Shown here one piece after another: positions 53,200 through 64,000 of a DNA stretch of 64,000 nt. Made by a program: the position numbers and the translations under genes. Source of the DNA: Locusta migratoria (taxonomy: Eukaryota > Arthropoda > Insecta > Orthoptera > Acrididae); NCBI GenBank assembly GCA_026315105.1, contig CM048744.1, positions 905,863,094-905,927,093 of the forward strand, written 5' to 3'. Each line of letters starts with the position of its first letter. The stretch's first letter is position 1. The notes under the pieces are model-generated. The model was not told the DNA's origin, made no database searches, and saw nothing but the letters and a program-made list of their open reading frames with translations.

Positions 53200-55064
53200 G
53201 TCTTATGTTGGCGGGTCGCGTGGTTTTCTCAGGCCTATATCCGGTCGGTAACCCTTATTTCCATTTCCGAAACTTCGCTGTTTGTCTGTTCGCTTATCAC
53301 GTCAATAACCTTGCTCGTTCCTCTGCTGCTGCTGATTCTCAGCACTGGAAGGACCGGACTCCCTGTTGCTAGTACTTTCCGCCTGGTGGTTGTTCCTAGC
53401 GCTATTGTCGCTCCGATTACTTCTCCTAGAAGTGCCGTTGCCGTCTCTTCTAGGCCTGTAATCATCGTCAAACTTCTAGTCCTCCAGATAAGACTGGAAG
53501 GACTCAGTGTCCTCCTTGCAGCTTCCCACAAGAACGGCATTGCTCTCATTTCGTGGGAGCTTCGACGGGCAAATTTTAATTAACTCGCGTGGAGGGTATG
53601 GATAGTCAAGGAACTGATTTCTCAGCATCATCCCTTGAAAGAAGACGCCAAGATCTCTGCAATTACTGTTTGCAAAGTTGAGCATCACTAAAATGCTACT
53701 TTTTACTCGTTCCTGCTGCCTCTCCGACCAGTAGGCAGAGAGGAAATGCTCCCTAAAATCGTCATAGTAGCGGCAATATCTCAAGAGATGTCGCATCCCT
53801 GTAGCGGGCTCTCCCTCAAGATATCCGCACACATACTTGATTTTCTGCCCTTCTGGCCAGTTCGGAGTTAGAGAGTACTCGAACTGCTCTAGCCATGTGC
53901 GGGGCTCGAAAGCCAAATCATCTCCGCGGTCGGAACGACAGGGCCGACCTCCACGCAAACTGCGGGAGGTGTTTTCTTCTTGCGAGGGAGGGGGGCGATG
54001 GCTGGAGTGCAACGGAGACTTGCTCCAGACGCGCGACATGTTCTTCCAGCTCGGCCACTACATCGCGACGCCTACGGTTAATTTCCCACTAATGTCCCTT
54101 GAACCGGAGTAACTCGCGAACTTCCTCCGATTCATTCACAACAGCAGGAACTGCCCTTTTTGCCGCCGTCTCCCCAATCTGTAGAAGCAGCGCCACCGAG
54201 GTGGCCAGCTACTCAACGCACGTGCTTAGTTCATCTGTACGCGTTTCCGCCTGACCGTCTACCAAATCAAGTCTTCCGTTAAGAGAGTGGACTTTAGTAT
54301 CTACACGGTCAGAGAGGGCAGATATAGCTTCTGCATTCTCCGAAATTTTTGTCGCGTTTTCTGAGATAGTATGGATAACTACCTCATACCGTTCCTGAAC
54401 TAGCTGCACCATATCGGTGCGCAACCCATTCAGATTATTGTTAATAACCTGAACAGTGTTACTTAGCGCCTCCCTACACTGTGCAGAATCCTTGATAAGT
54501 TCTGTCTGGACTGAAGCATTTTGCGCTTCCATCCCTGCTTTGAATTCCTGAACTAAAGCATACTGCGCTTCCATACCTGCTTTTAATTCCTGAGCTGAAG
54601 CATTCTGCGCTTCCATCCCTGCTTTTAATTCCTGAAATGAAGCACTCTACGCTTCCATTATGGAACCTAATTCTGCTTTCATTTCTGCTTTCAGTTCCCT
54701 CAAGAAAGCCATGATGTCGCTTAGAGTCGTATCAGAAACGCACATGGGCCTAGTAACACTGGTTTAAATACTTTGTGAAGTAGCAGAAACTGGCATATTG
54801 GTATGCGGTTTGCTTTGTTCGCCCCTGCCCTCACTTCCAGTCGCGTCCACGTTTCAACTAGTCGCAGCCGTCTATATTCGCTACTTTTTCCCTTTCGGTC
54901 GAAAGGTCTGACCTAGACGATTTTTCATGGTCTTCACTTTGGTTTAATCGCCTAGAGCGAGTGGAAACGGATAGGGCAGAACTATTCTCCATCATCACTA
55001 GTAGTTTAGAACAACAAAAGTAACAAACGCAAATTAGCCTAACAAAAACCGCGTAACGAAACAC
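53200..55064 (-). pseudogene. Gypsy gag with coiled-coil repeats (Gypsy-3)
   Basis: Minus-strand order: start near MMENSSALSVSTRSRRLNQS (54993), a region with stops, then coiled-coil sequence with four 14-residue repeats of the type MEAQNASAQELKAG (54690-54510), LIKDSAQCREALSNTVQVIN and a heptad-rich stretch to 54209. The capsid follows in the 187-codon frame 54039-53476 (FEPRTWLEQFEYSLTPNWPE, FREHFLSAYWSERQQERV, QFLDYPYPPRELIKI). The basic tail is DDDYRPRRDGNGTSRRSNRS and NQQQQRNEQGY, to about 53200. There is no CCHC knuckle. The capsid shares with Gypsy-1 the layout YW-S, F-dYP-P and LPR. Several stops and a frameshift make it non-functional, and no pol follows. Confidence 0.75.
54510..54690 (-). 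repeat. 42-bp in-frame repeat in Gypsy-3 gag
   Basis: GCGCTTCCAT recurs at 54523, 54565 and 54607, and as ACGCTTCCAT at 54649, spacing 42 bp (14 residues, two heptads). Length and frame are kept, so it extends the coiled coil by units of two heptads. Confidence 0.85.
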
Positions 55065-56048
55065 TAACTAAAACCTTCACACGCAATGTATTGTGGCTGT
55101 GCTTTTTTACAAAAACAATTAAATAAAGTAACCCATCCAAATTTACACTTAAGACACGAGTGCTGAAAACATAAAATGAAATAGATTAATGCACACTGCT
55201 AATATTACACATTCACCCACTGGGAAGGGAAAAAAAATTTTTTTTGTTCATATTCCCGCACGCATTCAAAGCAAAAAACTATTTCATTGAACATATGATT
55301 CGCTAGAAGAGCGAATCTTGGCATCAGTAAGCCAGATAAACGTAGGCCACTATACGAAATAAAAGCTTAATTCTGGTATGAGGTACCCAGATAAAAGTAT
55401 ACTGTTATAAAAAAAAGCTTAATTTTAGCAATGAAATTAGCGAAAGGTCCGTGTCAACTACCGGCTACTCCCTGCTGCTAGTCCTTGTTCCCTGGCCCAG
55501 ATTGATAACTGACTTGATACAAATTACTCTAATAACAGGAAGTTAACGATGCAGTGGCCAATATACGTAGCTGCTCACACGAAGTTACACACAGGCATTA
55601 ATATACTAACCACCATAAGTAAAGTTATTTCATGAAGGTGGCTAAAGACAAACATTTATGGCACAACGGAACGTAAACATAAAAAATTCCATCTGAGCTT
55701 GTTCTCAGCACTGGTGAAAAACAACATTAAATAAAATGGGGTAGGTGCTCGAAAACTACAATTTATAGGTAAGTCAAAATTATACTGAACTTAACTTGTT
55801 TGTTAAGGTCGAACGCAAACAAAATGGGAAACTAAAATGCATCTCTCTTATATGAGCTAATACTGACGATGCCTAGCATTGAATTTAACATAAATCACAC
55901 TAAACTTAAAGCTACTGAGGGGAGGATTTACAAACATCACTCACTCACTCACACAAAATGCAACAGCGAATCTCACAAAAATCAGCAGCAGGCAGAAGCA
56001 GACGCCGCTATCGTAGGGAAATTCAGTAAACCCGGAGGCACCAAATAT
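55065..56048 (-). other. Gypsy-3 leader with primer binding site
   Basis: Non-coding sequence between the LTR and gag. Five bases after the LTR end the minus strand reads TGGTGCCTCCGGG (56043-56031), a plausible primer binding site complementary to a tRNA 3' end reading GGCACCA. A small palindrome GATTCGC...GCGAATC lies near 55300. Confidence 0.5.
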
Positions 56049-56420
56049 TGTGACCGAAGGTCGGACTGGGTCGGGAGCGACTCGCGAACGACCGACCGAC
56101 CAAGCGTCGCCGCTAACGATCAACACTACACGACCACCAGAGGCGACAGCCAATGACAACTAAATGGAAAAGACAGACCAAAGCGTAAGCCAATCAAGAC
56201 TGTGATGGAGCCAAGTACGATGCTAGATAACAACAGAATGCCCGAACATATACAGAGTGCAGTGAACACATGACTGAGGAGCTAGCTGCGGCTCCGGGCC
56301 CTAAATAGTGCGGCTCTCTGTGCAGATAACCGGCGCTGAAGGCGCGCCACTGCGTGCAGCGCTCTAGTGGCGATGGCAGCGCTCGTAGGTTGTGCGCGCC
56401 GCCTAACGGCTGTTGTCACA
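56049..56420 (-). repeat. LTR between Gypsy-3 gag and Mag-like pol
   Basis: 372 bp with inverted ends TGTGAC...GTCACA. On the gag side it is followed by a primer-binding-site-like sequence, as a 5' LTR should be. On the other side the pol C-terminus ends in it (HMDCDNSR then stop), as at a 3' LTR. Only one copy is present, so it cannot be compared. It could be shared by two tandem copies or belong to just one of them. Confidence 0.55.
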
Positions 56421-57560
56421 ATCCATGTGGTCTGGCGGGCTCTCAAAGTCATCGTGCTGGGATACCAGATCCCTCGCCCCTGAAATGGGCGCGTAGGGAC
56501 GGAAGCACTCAGGACGGTGCTTCGGCAGGTGGACTGACGGCACGAGTGGTGTCCCGGTTGCAGAGTCCGCTAAGTTTAGGTTACGGATGTGGGGCCTCCG
56601 GAGAGGTACAAGGATGTGTTGGTGTGTGGACGGCGATTGCCGAGAGTGTGAATGTGGAGGCGAGATCTGTACCTCCATGCCAGTGTCCCATGGGGTCGCT
56701 GACGCCGCCCCGAGGCGCATATGGAACCCCTGTGGTTGAGGTGTGTCGGAGGGTGATCTGCCTTGTGAGCACAGTTGTGGCTGAGAGTGTGCCACCTCTG
56801 TACCTGCATCGACTGTAGCTGCGGACAACGCCCCAGAGCGCAGATTGTAGCCGTAGGGTCAGGGGATTGGCAATAGTGGGGGCTCCGAGTCTGGGTGTGC
56901 TACTGGTTGGGATGATGCAGGGAAATGAGGACAGAGAGTGCTGACAGAGAGGAGGCATCACCCGTGAGTGGCCACTATCAGAGCCAGCACCCATGAGGTC
57001 TTTGTATCATAGGAACGGACCCACACAGGGGAATCTAGCGCATATCGCCAAGTGTACCAGATCCTTGGTTCCGAGGGCTGTGGGGTCAAGAGATGGAGAA
57101 GGGTGCATGGCTGTCGGCCACGGAGGAGTTCTGCCGGGCTACGATCCTGGATAGGAGTAGTTCTGTAGGTATTCAGGAATAATGTGAGGGCTGCTGTGGT
57201 GGTGGACAGGCCACAGATTTCAGCATTTGTTTGAATTTTCGCACCAGCTGCACAGCTGGAGGCTGGGTGGAATGGGAGACCAAACAGGTGTTTGATGCCA
57301 TTGCATCACAAAACTGCTCAAAGGCTGTCGCTGTAAACTGGGGCCCACTGTAAGAGATGATGGTATGGGGTAGACCCTCCATAGCAAGAATTTGTGCGAG
57401 GGCATTGAGTGTGACAGTCGTGGTGGTGGACGCCATGCTGACTACATAGGGATAGTGGGAATAGGCATCGATGACAATAAGCCACATAGATCCCACAAAG
57501 GGGCACACAAAGTCAAGATGGATGCCGTCCCATGGGCGACATGGAGCAGGCCAGAGAACC
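56421..57560 (-). pseudogene. Mag-like Gypsy pol: integrase and C-terminus
   Basis: Minus-strand integrase core: PFVGSMWLIVIDAYSHYPYV (first Asp), then PHTIISYSGPQFTATAFEQF, where the second catalytic Asp of SDNG is Tyr. A frame change leads to NGIKHLFGLPFHPASSCAAG (the Glu-bearing segment is lost). Downstream is a low-complexity Pro/Ser/Thr/His-rich C-terminus (56994-56403) reaching the LTR. The zinc-binding module upstream is not recognisable. VIDAYSHYPYV and FHPAS mark it as a K02A2.6/Mag-type integrase. Confidence 0.82.
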
Positions 57561-57699
57561 CATCTAAGGTATTTTGCCGTTCCAGATCAATGTGGAAACA
57601 GAAGACTTCATGTTGGTTAAATGCTGGGTCAGGCCCTGAAATCAGATGAGAAAGAGCGTCTGCATTGGCGTGTTGTGTAGTAGGCTTGTACTTAATGGT

Positions 57700-58065
57700 C
57701 TAGTTGTATGAACTAATAAATAGAGCCCAACGCTGGAGTCTTTGGGCTGTATGCTCTGGGAGCCGAGAGTGTGGCCCAAATAGAGCTACCAACGGTTTGT
57801 GGTCTGTAATGAGGGTAAACTTGGCCTCAAAAAGATACACATGGAATTTCTTAACCGCATAGACGTTCGCCAAGGCCTCCTTTCCTATCTGAGAGTTGTT
57901 CTTTTGAGCAGGCTTCAGGATCTTGGACGCATAGGCTATCGGTTGTTCAGTACCACCATCATTGTGGTGTGCCAAAACTGCTCCAATGCCATAGGGAGAT
58001 ATGTCCGCTGCCAAAACCAGGGGAAGTGATGAAGAAAAGGGCGTAAGGCAGGGTGGCGAACGCAA
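57700..58065 (-). pseudogene. Mag-like Gypsy pol: RNase H
   Basis: One open frame of 121 codons: LVLAADISPYGIGAVLAHHN (first Asp of RNase H), QPIAYASKILKPAQKNNSQI, GKEALANVYAVKKFHVYLFE, FTLITDHKPLVALFG and AQRLQRWALFISSYN. Catalytic D-E-D positions appear retained. It ends at a stop and is followed, in the same sense, by YKPTTQHANADALSHL, the usual RNase H end. It is out of frame with RT. Confidence 0.92.
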
Positions 58066-58215
58066 CAGGTGCTTTAGCTGTTGAAAGGAATGCTAAAAGC
58101 ATCTGACCACCGGAACTGCACACCTTTCTCCCGGAGACAGTTGAGTGGGTGCTTGTGGGAGGAACTTTGCATAATAGTTCACCTATCCCAAAAACGCCTG
58201 CAATTCCTGTAAGTG

Positions 58216-59149
58216 TTAGGGGCGTGGTAGAGCATCGACCTCCGATACATTGCAATCTGTGGGCTGGATTCCGTCTTTGGAGAGCAAGTAGCCAAGGCAT
58301 TCGACCTGTTCTTGGAAAAACTGGCATTTATGGAGGCGGCACCTAAGCCGGAGTCCCAAAATGTGGTAAAGAGAGTGCAAGTGCTCCTGGCGTGTAGCCC
58401 CAGTAACGATGTCATTGTTAGGATAGTTGGCACAACCAGGTATAGGCATGGTTAACTGTTTTAGATACCTCTGGAAGATGGCTGGAGCCGAAGAAATCGC
58501 AAAGGGTAAACGTTTGTATTTGTAAAGACCAAAAGGGGTATTGATGACCACGATTCGTTGAGATTCTTCATCGAGCGGGATTTGCAAAAAGGCGTCAGCC
58601 AGGTCTATCTTAAAAAAGTATTCGCCTCCAGCAGCCTTTATGAGGAGGTCCTCTTGCCGTAGAATTGGGTAGTTTTCGACCTGTGCACAAATGTGAAGGG
58701 CGCCATTGGGCTGGAGTACCACTACCAGTGTTGCGGTCCAGACACTCATTTTGACAGGTTCGATGACTCCAGCTGCGTGTAGACGGCCTAGTTCCAGCTT
58801 GACAGCCATACGTAGGGAGACTGGAAGAGGGCGTGCACGGCATAAAGGCATCTGGGCGTAAAGTAATATGTGCCTCAAAATTGGTGGCACACCCTAGACC
58901 CGGTTCTAACAGAGACGCAAAAGAGGCACAAATGTAGTCGAGTTTCTGGAAAGGAACTATGTCAGAGATGACCTCCACCTCATCGGAGATGGAGAACCCA
59001 AACAGTGAGAATGCATCGAGGCCAAAAATGTTTCCAGCTGAGTGGCTATTGACCACAAAGAGGGTAACAGGACGTGTAACCGTTTTGTAAGCTGCCAAAG
59101 TGGTAAATTGACCTTTCAGAGGGATCGCACTGTCACCATATGCTACCAA
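58216..59149 (-). pseudogene. Mag-like Gypsy pol: protease end and reverse transcriptase
   Basis: The frame from 59149 has the C-terminal protease half (GQFTTLAAYKTVTRP, TLFVVNSHSAGNIFGLDAFS; the GNIFGLD motif is Mag-type), then LLEPGLGCATNFEAHITLRP. After a shift near 58870 RT reads MAVKLELGRLHAAGVIEPVK, GEYFFKIDLADAFLQIPLDE (catalytic Asp present) and TPFGLYKYKRLPFAISSAPA. At the YxDD site it reads ANYPNNDIVTGA (58414-58425), so both catalytic Asp are lost. LGYLLSKDGIQPT follows. The active-site DTG half of the protease is missing; the element is truncated at about 59160. Confidence 0.92.
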
Positions 59150-59160
59150 CCAACGGAAAT

Positions 59161-59460
59161 TTTCATGAAACTCAATACGCTATCTTTCTCTCTCGTTAAA
59201 GGCTGGTCGAATTATTTGAATGTGCTCTGTTTTCGATGTTTTCTCTCTATTGTATGTCTTGTCCTGCAGCAAGAATCATTAACCGTTTGAATCTTTCACG
59301 GCTGAGAGAGCTGAGCGGCTGCCTCCCTGGCAGGCTTTGGACTACCGCTGGCTGAGTTAAAAACCTTTTTTTTCTGTTTTCTTCTTTTTCTTTAATTTTT
59401 TTTTATTCTTTTATATATTTTTTATTTCGTTTCCTTAAAACATACACATTTACTTACATT
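59161..59460. other. T-rich spacer
   Basis: Runs of T and CTTTT between the truncated pol and the piggyBac transposase. Nothing else recognised. Confidence 0.5.
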
Positions 59461-59462
59461 AC

Positions 59463-61180
59463 CTAATATTTTGTAAGTGTCTGTGTAACTTTCAAAGCAT
59501 GGGGCGATGCAAAGAGCAACATCACACTTTTGCACTTTATTCGTAGCATTTTTAGCCGCGAGATAGCAGCACAGCGTCTCTGGGGAATATCCTTTTTCTC
59601 TGTTGCGCCCAGGAATCCTGAAAAATGTCGTTCTTTATTCTGCAGCCGAAGTGGAGTTTCTTGTTTTGGTGTCCATAGGATCTCTTTATCATTGTTTTGT
59701 CCGTGAAATTTCTCAACCAACTACAGGGTTAGTTCCAATTGGAATCTGGCTAGTGGCAACTTCTGTTGCTTTCGTATTTCAAAAAGTGTTTTTGCATTTA
59801 GTACATACAAATCAGTCAAATAAAAATACACTTTCTTGTACCACTTCATTGTTTTTCGGATGCATTTACTGGACTTAGCATCATGTCTGCCTTATCAATG
59901 GCACCCATGGACTTGTTGTAGCTGACAACACAACTGGGTTTCAGTTTATTTTGGCCCGTTTTATTCACTTTCTTCTCTGTCTCTACAAAATCAGATTCGT
60001 TTACGGTGGAAAGCATCCAGACTTCCTTGTTGTCCATTCACTTTAATGCCTACAGTGTTCCACAGGACTTGAACTGTATTTCACATTTTCTGTGTTTATC
60101 AGGCAACGGCGGTAAATGTTTTCTGTTTTTGCGCACTGTTCCGACAGCATTGGCACTTTTATTGTGAAGTCATAGAAATAATTCTGGGATCGAGTACCAA
60201 TTGTCTAAGTAGATGGTACTTAGATGGTGTTTAGATATGGCAGTAGCAAACTCACAACCACTTCGCCTGACTTCCCCCAGTCAGAATTTCTGGATTCTAT
60301 CTCCGTAGTGGCACCAGTGTAAACAATGTAATCCAAAATAAAATTACTTTCTTCGTCACAAAAGACGAAAATTTTAATACCATACCGGCTTCGTTTACTT
60401 GGTATGTACTGCCTGAATCGGAGCCTTCCTTTCAAAAGAAGCAGACTTTCATCTATCACTAAGTTTTCAAACGGAACTATGGCCTGTCGAAACTTTTCTC
60501 TTGTGTGATCAATAATGAGCCATATTTTCACAAGAATATCCTGAGACACAGCCGAATTGTCACTAAAGTGCAAAAAACGTAGAATAAGTTTTTATCTATC
60601 CCTGGCCATTATTTGACATAATATTGGTGTTTGCAGCAGAGAATCTGTAGACCAATTTTCATTTAGTTCTAGTATCTTAGTTCTTGACATAAGTAAGGAA
60701 CACGCCATAAAACAGTAAAATTCTGAAGGTTCTACAGGCTTCCATCACACCAATCTGCTGGGTAGTGTAGACATTTTCTCCGTGATAAATGCATAATAAC
60801 TATTAATTTCTGTACAAATGGCATACACAAATTCGAAAGACGTGAAGTACAAAAAGAAATCCAAATGACTCGCCGAATCTTCTAAGTCTATCATTACAGC
60901 GCTAGATGTGTTAACGAAATTGTGACGTTTCGTCACAGAATAATCTTCCGACCAATAATACCTCCTTTTTCCGGACAAAGTTGTACATCCCAGTCCTTCT
61001 TTTCCTTCTTCAGAAGAAGAATCATATGATGCTGAATGTTCTGCAGAAGCTTCAGGCATATCCAGGTGTAAATCCGAAGAAAGGTCCGAAGACGCACTAT
61101 CATCTTCCTCACTACTATTCATGAGTATATCCATGATTTCCTTATCTGATAAGACGAATCCCGACATTGTAATGGCAATA
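59463..61180 (-). pseudogene. piggyBac-family transposase (broken)
   Basis: The N-terminus (61167-60745) is acidic (MDILMNSSEEDDSASSDLSS). After a shift comes HFSDNSAVSQDILVKIWLII. Then the DDE domain: NLVIDESLLLLKGRLRFRQY (first Asp), RYGIKIFVFCDEESNFILDY (second Asp), and NKSMGAIDKADMMLS (third Asp; NxxGxxDxxDQ-type motif). KWYKKVYFYLTDLYVLNAKT and RKQQKLPLARFQLEL follow, with shifts, and a C-terminal part LCIAPCFESYTDTYK (cysteine-rich domain, reduced). At least four frame breaks. The three catalytic Asp are all readable. The inverted ends and TTAA target sites were not identified. Confidence 0.92.
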
Positions 61181-62905
61181 CTACAGGTCGTATCACTGTT
61201 GCAGAAACAAAGAAAAACGCATGCAAAATTAAAAAAGACACAGATTCAGAAAGACTGGCTATCTTTTACTGAAACTCGCAACCAAGCGCGGACTTCAATG
61301 CGAGAATCTTATAGTAGTTACCCCAACGAAATCCTGTCTCGTAATCCTGCAGAAAATCCAAAGAAATTCTCGTCATATGTGAAGTACCCTAGCGGCAAAA
61401 CACAAACAATACCTTCACTACGCAATAGCAATGGTAATACTACCGATGACAGTACTGCTAAGGCAGAATTACTAAACGCAGCTTTCCGAAATTCGTTCAC
61501 CAAAGAAGACGAATGGAACATTCCAGTATTCAATCCAAGAACAGCTGCCAACATGCGAAACTTAGAAGTAGACGTTTCTGGAGTTGTAAAACAACTTAAG
61601 TCACTAAACAAAAACAAATCTTCCGGGCCAGATTGTATACCAACTAGATTCCTCTCATCAGAGTATGCTGATGCAATAGCTCCGTACTTAGCTATAATTT
61701 ACAACCGATCACTCAGCGAAAGATCCGTACCCAAAGACTGGAAAGTTGCCCAAGTTACTCCAATATTCAAGAAAGGCAATATGAGTGTTCCCCAAAATTA
61801 CAGGCCAATCTCATTGACGTTGATATGCAGTAGGATTTTGGAACATATACTTTGTTCGAATATTATGAACTACCTCTATGAGAACGACCTATTAACCAAT
61901 AGTCAACACGGATTCAGAAAGTATCGCTCTTGCGAAACACAGCTTGCCCTGTATTCACATGAAGTGTTAAGTGCCCTCGACAAGGGATCTCAAATCGATT
62001 CCGTATTTCTGGATTTCCATAAGGCTTTTGATACTGTAGCCCACAAGCGGCTTCTAATGAAATTGCGTGCTTATGGAATATATCCCCAATTGTGCGATTG
62101 GATTCACGATTTCCTATCAGAAAGGACACTGTTCGTTGTAATTGACGGTAAGTCATTGAGTAAAACAGATATGATATCTGGCGTTCCACAGGGAAGCGTT
62201 ATAGGTCCCCTACTCTTCCTCGTGTTTATAAACGATTTAGGAGACAATCTGAATAGCTCCCTTAGACTGTTCGCGGATGATGCTGTCGTTTATCGGTTAG
62301 TGAAGTCAACAGAGGGTCAAAAGCAACCGCAAAGCGATTTAGACAAAATTTCTACATGGTACGAACATTGACAATTGAAACTAAATAAAGAAAAGTGTGA
62401 AGTAATACACGTGATCACTTAAAAAAAATCCGCTGAACTTCAATTACGCGATAAATCAGTCAAACCTTAAGGTCGTAAATTCTACCAAATACCTAGGAGT
62501 TACAATTACGAACAACTTTGACTGGAGAGAACACTTAGAAAATATTGTAGGGGAGGCGGACCAAAGGTTACGTTTCATTGACAGAACGCTTAGAAGATGC
62601 ACCAGCTTCACCAAAGAGACTGCCTACATCAACTTGTGCGTCCTCTCCTGGAGTACTGTTGCCCCTAGTGGGACCCTCACCAGGTGGGACTGACGGACGA
62701 CATTGAGAAGGTTCAGAGAAGGGCAGCTCGTTTTATCGGGTTACGGGGAGGGGGGGATGGGGGATGGTCACGGAAATGTTGCGCGAATTGGGGTGGAGAA
62801 TGGAGCGGTAGAGAAAAGTTATGAAAGTGGTTAATGAACCCTTTGCCAGGCACTTAAATGTGATTTGCAGAGTATCTATGTAGATATGAATGTAGATGTA
62901 GAATA
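61181..62905 (+). mobile_element. LINE (CR1/L2/Jockey-like), 5'-truncated
   Basis: One open frame (to 62371) encodes the region before RT (AELLNAAFRNSFTKED) and the RT: GPDCIPTRFLSSEYADAIAP, VTPIFKKGNMSVPQNYRPIS, NSQHGFRKYRSCETQLALYS, SVFLDFHKAFDTVAHKRLL, MISGVPQGSVIGPLLFLVFI and SLRLFADDAVVYR. The catalytic LFADD motif is intact. A TGA replaces the Trp codon in WYEH*QLKLN, and the C-terminal part (RRAARFIGLRGG) is frameshifted. The 3' end is a short ATGTAG repeat (62880-62903). The endonuclease and ORF1 are missing, typical of 5' truncation. It abuts the piggyBac N-terminus head to head. The clade is not fixed without a tree. Confidence 0.93.
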
Positions 62906-63104
62906 GACTCAAACGCTGTCGTCTCACCCAACGTGGAAACAGGACTGTCACAGCCCTTGGTTCGTGCGCATAAACAGTGCAGGGTTGGAAGCTCTAGAGT
63001 TTTCCAGGATTACGAAGAAGAAAAGATAGTGGCAGTTCTGACCGAAAACTTGGAAACGCGGCGGCAGCGGCGGTTAGCAGTGGGTCGGCTCGGCGCTATA
63101 TTGT
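62906..63104. other. No recognised feature
   Basis: A short spacer, GC-richer from 63055, leading into the minisatellite. Confidence 0.4.
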
Positions 63105-63295
63105 GGCCGTGTACCTGCCGCTGCACCCGGGCGTAGATGTATGCCTTCAGCCGTCAGGCCGCTTTACCTGCGGGCGTATATGAACGCCCGTAGCCGTCTG
63201 AGCTTTGTACCTGCTGGGCATACATGTATGCCGGTAGCCGTCTGGCCGCTCCACCTGCTGGACGTATATGTATGCCCTTAGCCGTGAAATGGTGA
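63105..63295. repeat. Minisatellite, ~44-bp period, about 4 units
   Basis: ACCTGC recurs at 63166, 63209 and 63253, each followed by GGGCGTATATG or a variant, GCC, GTAGCCGTCTGG and CCGCT. The first unit begins near 63112 (ACCTGCCGCTGCACC). Units differ at several positions. Confidence 0.8.
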
Positions 63296-64000
63296 ATAAG
63301 ACGTAACAGACTACTTCGTAATTCTATATGCTACTTCCAGAATACAAAGATTATTTCAATGAACTGTTCGACTTCTTGTCTGTAGCCTACCCCGGTTGCT
63401 ATCAATTTTATTCAAGTACAAAATAATCGATACCTCTGCTACAAGAGAGGAGATCTGGCGATGGCAACAGTCACAGCAACAGAAGATTACCATTTAAGTC
63501 ATCTGTTAATTGGGAAGCGGAAGTCAGGCAGATTGATCCAAGACATAATCTCGTTTCTTTCATCCCACAACCAACCATAGGAAGAGACAGACGCTACATA
63601 TTATATAAATAATATTACGGTAATTTTGCTGATAGATTTTATACAGATATGGTGGTAGCCCTGAAACTGGTATAGTACACTTTGAAAGATGACGGTCTGT
63701 CGTCTTCCATATATACATACATTTCTTTTTTTTTTATAAAATTGTAACTTATTTGATGGCGCTAGATTAGCATTTTGTTAAAACTAGAACCCCACTCTTT
63801 TCCAAGCATGAGGAATAGCATTTTTATTTCATATTTTAAAATATTAGTTTCTGAAATGTTAATATTGCTAGGATTTTGTTATTTTAATAATTTATTATTG
63901 TCCCTGAGAGAATGTGTACTTGTTTTACTTTTAAGTGGATGTGCGAGAATCTATTGGCTGTCTGAATGTGGGTAGTAATAGCTCGCTTCCCATGGTTCTC
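63296..64000. other. No recognised feature
   Basis: AT-rich DNA; the frame at 63775-63975 is hydrophobic and without a motif. Confidence 0.4.

Overview
The window is eukaryotic and AT-rich, almost certainly from a large-genome insect. I see no complete host gene, no intact single-copy exon set, and no rRNA or functional tRNA gene. What can be read is a nest of transposable-element remains: Ty3/Gypsy LTR retrotransposons, a Penelope-like element (PLE), LINEs, tRNA-derived SINEs, a Helitron, piggyBac and hAT remnants, unclassified inverted-repeat elements and one long satellite. The SINE families (A/B-box heads beginning GCCGCGGTGG, and a tRNA-like repeat ending CTGCCAGGAAGTTTCA) are ones I associate from memory with grasshoppers and locusts (Schistocerca type). 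That is a recognition, not a search result.

Layout. 1-10 kb: an orphan repetitive ORF, a SINE, two inverted arms of an unclassified repeat (1.83-2.64 and 7.6-8.34 kb), a perfect-ended palindrome (3.39-3.52 kb), an inverted-repeat element (4.72-6.05 kb), LINE and hAT remnants. 10-16.5 kb: tRNA-like repeats, some as head-to-head palindromes, and otherwise unassigned AT-rich DNA. 16.5-30.2 kb: a Penelope-like element (minus strand, RT plus GIY-YIG) split by a 10.6-kb Gypsy element (Gypsy-1, 16857-27445). Gypsy-1 has both LTRs, a 4-bp ATTT target duplication, a PBS, gag, two retropepsin-like domains, RT, RNase H and integrase; its gag is itself split by a SINE with a 15-bp target duplication. 30.5-41.9 kb: a second Gypsy element (Gypsy-2, minus strand) whose RNase H (41.57-41.88 kb) and integrase core (30.74-31.85 kb) are separated by 48 tandem copies of a ~202-bp satellite. 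41.9-53 kb: mostly unassigned, with a Helitron (45904-47507), a SINE, a Gypsy gag fragment and an 800-bp inverted-repeat element. 53-59.2 kb: a Gypsy gag with coiled-coil repeats, an LTR, and a decayed Mag-like pol, all on the minus strand. 59.5-61.2 kb: a broken piggyBac transposase. 61.2-62.9 kb: a 5'-truncated LINE with a readable RT. 63.1-63.3 kb: a minisatellite.

The most interesting item is the satellite. Read on the minus strand, each monomer is the integrase zinc-binding (HHCC) segment of the very Gypsy element that surrounds it, and both array edges run directly into the flanking pol sequence. The array therefore looks like an in-situ amplification of one pol module rather than an inserted foreign satellite. 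All monomers share the same nonsense codons, so amplification came after the module had died. Gypsy-1, with two complete retropepsin-like cores in one reading frame, is the second item worth following.
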